Below, in pieces: positions 42,111-43,384 of a stretch of DNA of 43,384 nt. Below the pieces are notes generated by a model. It was not told the origin of the DNA and ran no database searches. It was given only the letters and a program-made list of their open reading frames with translations. The position numbers were made by a program, and so were the translations under genes. Where the stretch lies: NCBI GenBank assembly GCA_944359735.1, contig CALVTA010000001.1, positions 1 through 43,384 of the forward strand. The letters are read 5' to 3'. Each line of letters starts with the position of its first letter. The first letter of the stretch is position 1. This DNA comes from an uncultured Bacilli bacterium (lineage in GTDB: Bacteria > Bacillota_I > Bacilli_A > RF39 > UBA660).

Positions 42111-42674
42111 ATGTCAACAGGAATGATTATAGGTATTGTAATAGTTGCAATTATCATTATTTTAATAATTTGGTATGTAGTAACATATAACTCTTTAATT
42201 GAGCTTAGAAATAGAGTTAAAGATCAGTGGAGTCAAATAGATGTTCAATTAAAAAGAAGAGCAGATTTAATTCCTAATTTAGTTGAGACTGTTAAAGGTT
42301 ATGCTAAACATGAAAAAACTACTTTAGATGATGTTATTAATGCTCGTAATAGTTTTAATACAGCATCAACTAAAGAGGAGGAGATAAAAGCTAGTGGTGA
42401 ATTAACTGGTATGTTAAATAGATTATTCGCTCTTGCAGAAGCATATCCAGATTTAAAAGCTAACCAGAACTTTGTTTCACTTCAAAATGATTTGAGAGAT
42501 ACTGAAGATAAAATAAGTACAATGAGACAATTTTATAATGATACAGTACTTACTTATAATAATAAGGTGCAAACTATTCCAAGTAATATAGTGGCAAAAA
42601 TTTCTCATTTTAAAGAAGAAGCTTTCTTTGAAATAGATGAGAAAGATAAAGAGACACCTAAAGTCTCATTTTAA
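42111..42674 (+). CDS. lemA: LemA-family membrane protein
   Basis: The 187-residue protein has one N-terminal helix (about 5-27) and the typical 'YNSLIELRNRVKDQWSQIDV' and 'LKRRADLIPNLVETVKGYA' helices, followed by the long helical bundle ending in 'FYNDTVLTYNNKVQTIPSNI'. LemA proteins are membrane-bound helical proteins of uncertain role. Here it precedes a DUF2207 gene, a common pairing. The RBS is AGGAGGG. Confidence 0.92.
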   Translation: MSTGMIIGIVIVAIIIILIIWYVVTYNSLIELRNRVKDQWSQIDVQLKRRADLIPNLVETVKGYAKHEKTTLDDVINARNSFNTASTKEEEIKASGELTGMLNRLFALAEAYPDLKANQNFVSLQNDLRDTEDKISTMRQFYNDTVLTYNNKVQTIPSNIVAKISHFKEEAFFEIDEKDKETPKVSF

Positions 42675-42676
42675 GA

Positions 42677-42699
42677 CTTGCTTTATGCAAGCTTTTTTT
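42677..42699 (+). terminator. Weak terminator or attenuator after lemA
   Basis: CTTGC (42677-42681), a TTTAT loop and GCAAG (42687-42691) form a 5-bp stem, followed by C and seven T. It may only partly stop transcription into the next gene. Confidence 0.5.
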
Positions 42700-42715
42700 C
42701 TAAGGAGAGAGATTT

Positions 42716-43384
42716 ATGAATAAAGGAGTAAAGGTAGTAATAATTATTATTGCATTTTTAGCGATTGTATTTTTACCAACAATCATTTCATCTTTTGATA
42801 GTGAACCTACTGATAAGTTTTTAAGTGAAATAAAAATAAATGAAGATGGTTCAATTAAAGTTAGAGAGCTTATCAAAATGAATGGTGAGTATAATGGTAT
42901 GGAGCGAGATATTAGTTATGCTAATTCTAGTAGTGAGCCTTATACAGGAAGTATAAGTGCTATAAGAGGGAATAGTACATTATATGATGGAAGTGGTATT
43001 ACAGATATTAAAGTAGGTTCTATTAGTGATGATGGGGATTTAACATTTGATGATTTTAATAGGGATATTAACTATTTTGATGAAGTTAGTTATGCTAGTA
43101 ATGGGACAGCTTCTAAATATACATTTAATACCTTTATGGATGAAGTTAATTTAAAGCTTTTTAATCCTAGTGATTTAGATGAAATCTTTTATATTGAGTA
43201 TACTGTAACAGATGTAGTAGTTGTTCATAACGATATTGCAGAACTTGCTTGGAATACACTAGGTGATGGTTATAGAGAAAATATAGGAGATTATGAGGTT
43301 AAAGTAGTATTACCTAATAGTGATAGTGATTATAGAGTATGGTTACATGGACCTTTAAATGGTAATATAGAAAGAACTAATAAT
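42716..43384 (+). CDS. DUF2207-family membrane protein, 3' end outside the window
   Basis: The frame is open from ATG 42716 (RBS AAGGAGAG) to the last base, 223 codons. An N-terminal helix (about 5-24) is followed by an external domain with 'INEDGSIKVRELIKMNGEYNGMERDI', 'FYIEYTVTDVVVVHNDIAELAWNTLG' and EVKVVLPN, the pattern of DUF2207 (YciQ-like) proteins. These usually have further membrane helices after the external domain, which would lie beyond the window. It follows lemA by 41 bases with a weak terminator between. The function of the pair is not known. Confidence 0.82.
   Translation, partial: MNKGVKVVIIIIAFLAIVFLPTIISSFDSEPTDKFLSEIKINEDGSIKVRELIKMNGEYNGMERDISYANSSSEPYTGSISAIRGNSTLYDGSGITDIKVGSISDDGDLTFDDFNRDINYFDEVSYASNGTASKYTFNTFMDEVNLKLFNPSDLDEIFYIEYTVTDVVVVHNDIAELAWNTLGDGYRENIGDYEVKVVLPNSDSDYRVWLHGPLNGNIERTNN

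Noticed and set aside
1..43384. CRISPR arrays, tRNA and rRNA genes
   Set aside because: No regularly spaced repeats and no cloverleaf or rRNA-like sequence were seen; gene-free stretches are short and AT-rich.

Overview
The window is very AT-rich. TGA is read as a stop (for example at 30110-30112 and 39881-39883), Trp is TGG, and ribosome-binding sites are purine-rich. An SspI-type spore protein gene, a YlmH homologue and sigma-A-like promoters (TTGACA-N17-TATAAT) point to a low-GC Bacillota. An uncultured gut-type Bacilli or Erysipelotrichia-like bacterium is a guess; the sequence does not settle it. Almost all genes are on the + strand.

Region 1 (1-25559) is a 25-kb cell-envelope secretion locus that places two machines side by side. 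The first half has envelope proteins (331-3717), a class B sortase, a 934-residue Cys-rich exported protein and a Tad/Flp-type pilus set: CpaB, CpaF ATPase, TadB, TadC, a 49-residue Flp-like pilin, a TadE-like pseudopilin and a TadZ/CpaE-like protein. The second half has type IV secretion parts: two VirB2/TrbC-like membrane proteins, VirB6/TrbL, VirB3/PrgI-like, a VirB4 split into two genes, a membrane-anchored M23 peptidase with a glucosaminidase-like domain, two small VirB8-like candidates and a VirD4 coupling ATPase. No relaxase, integrase or attachment site is visible, so effector or pilus export is at least as likely as conjugation. Internal promoters sit before the pilin, the VirB2-like gene, VirB6 and VirD4.

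Region 2 (25560-27318) is a scar: a decayed transposase on the - strand, one orphan gene of unknown function (26148-26789) and about 600 bp of apparently non-coding DNA.

Region 3 (27319-37726) is a nearly complete NAD(P) salvage cluster: PncA, PncB, a Nudix hydrolase, an unexplained radical SAM protein, NadE, NadD, then PncC, an NrtR-type regulator and NAD kinase. A strong promoter whose -10 box lies inside a 21-bp inverted repeat drives it. An IS110-family element, with a structured non-coding stretch upstream of its transposase that may be a bridge RNA, splits the cluster between nadD and pncC.

Region 4 (37727-43384) is ordinary chromosome: YlmH, a COG2509-type FAD oxidoreductase, a small membrane protein, an SDR oxidoreductase, a membrane-anchored hypothetical, SspI, LemA and the start of a DUF2207 protein cut by the window end.
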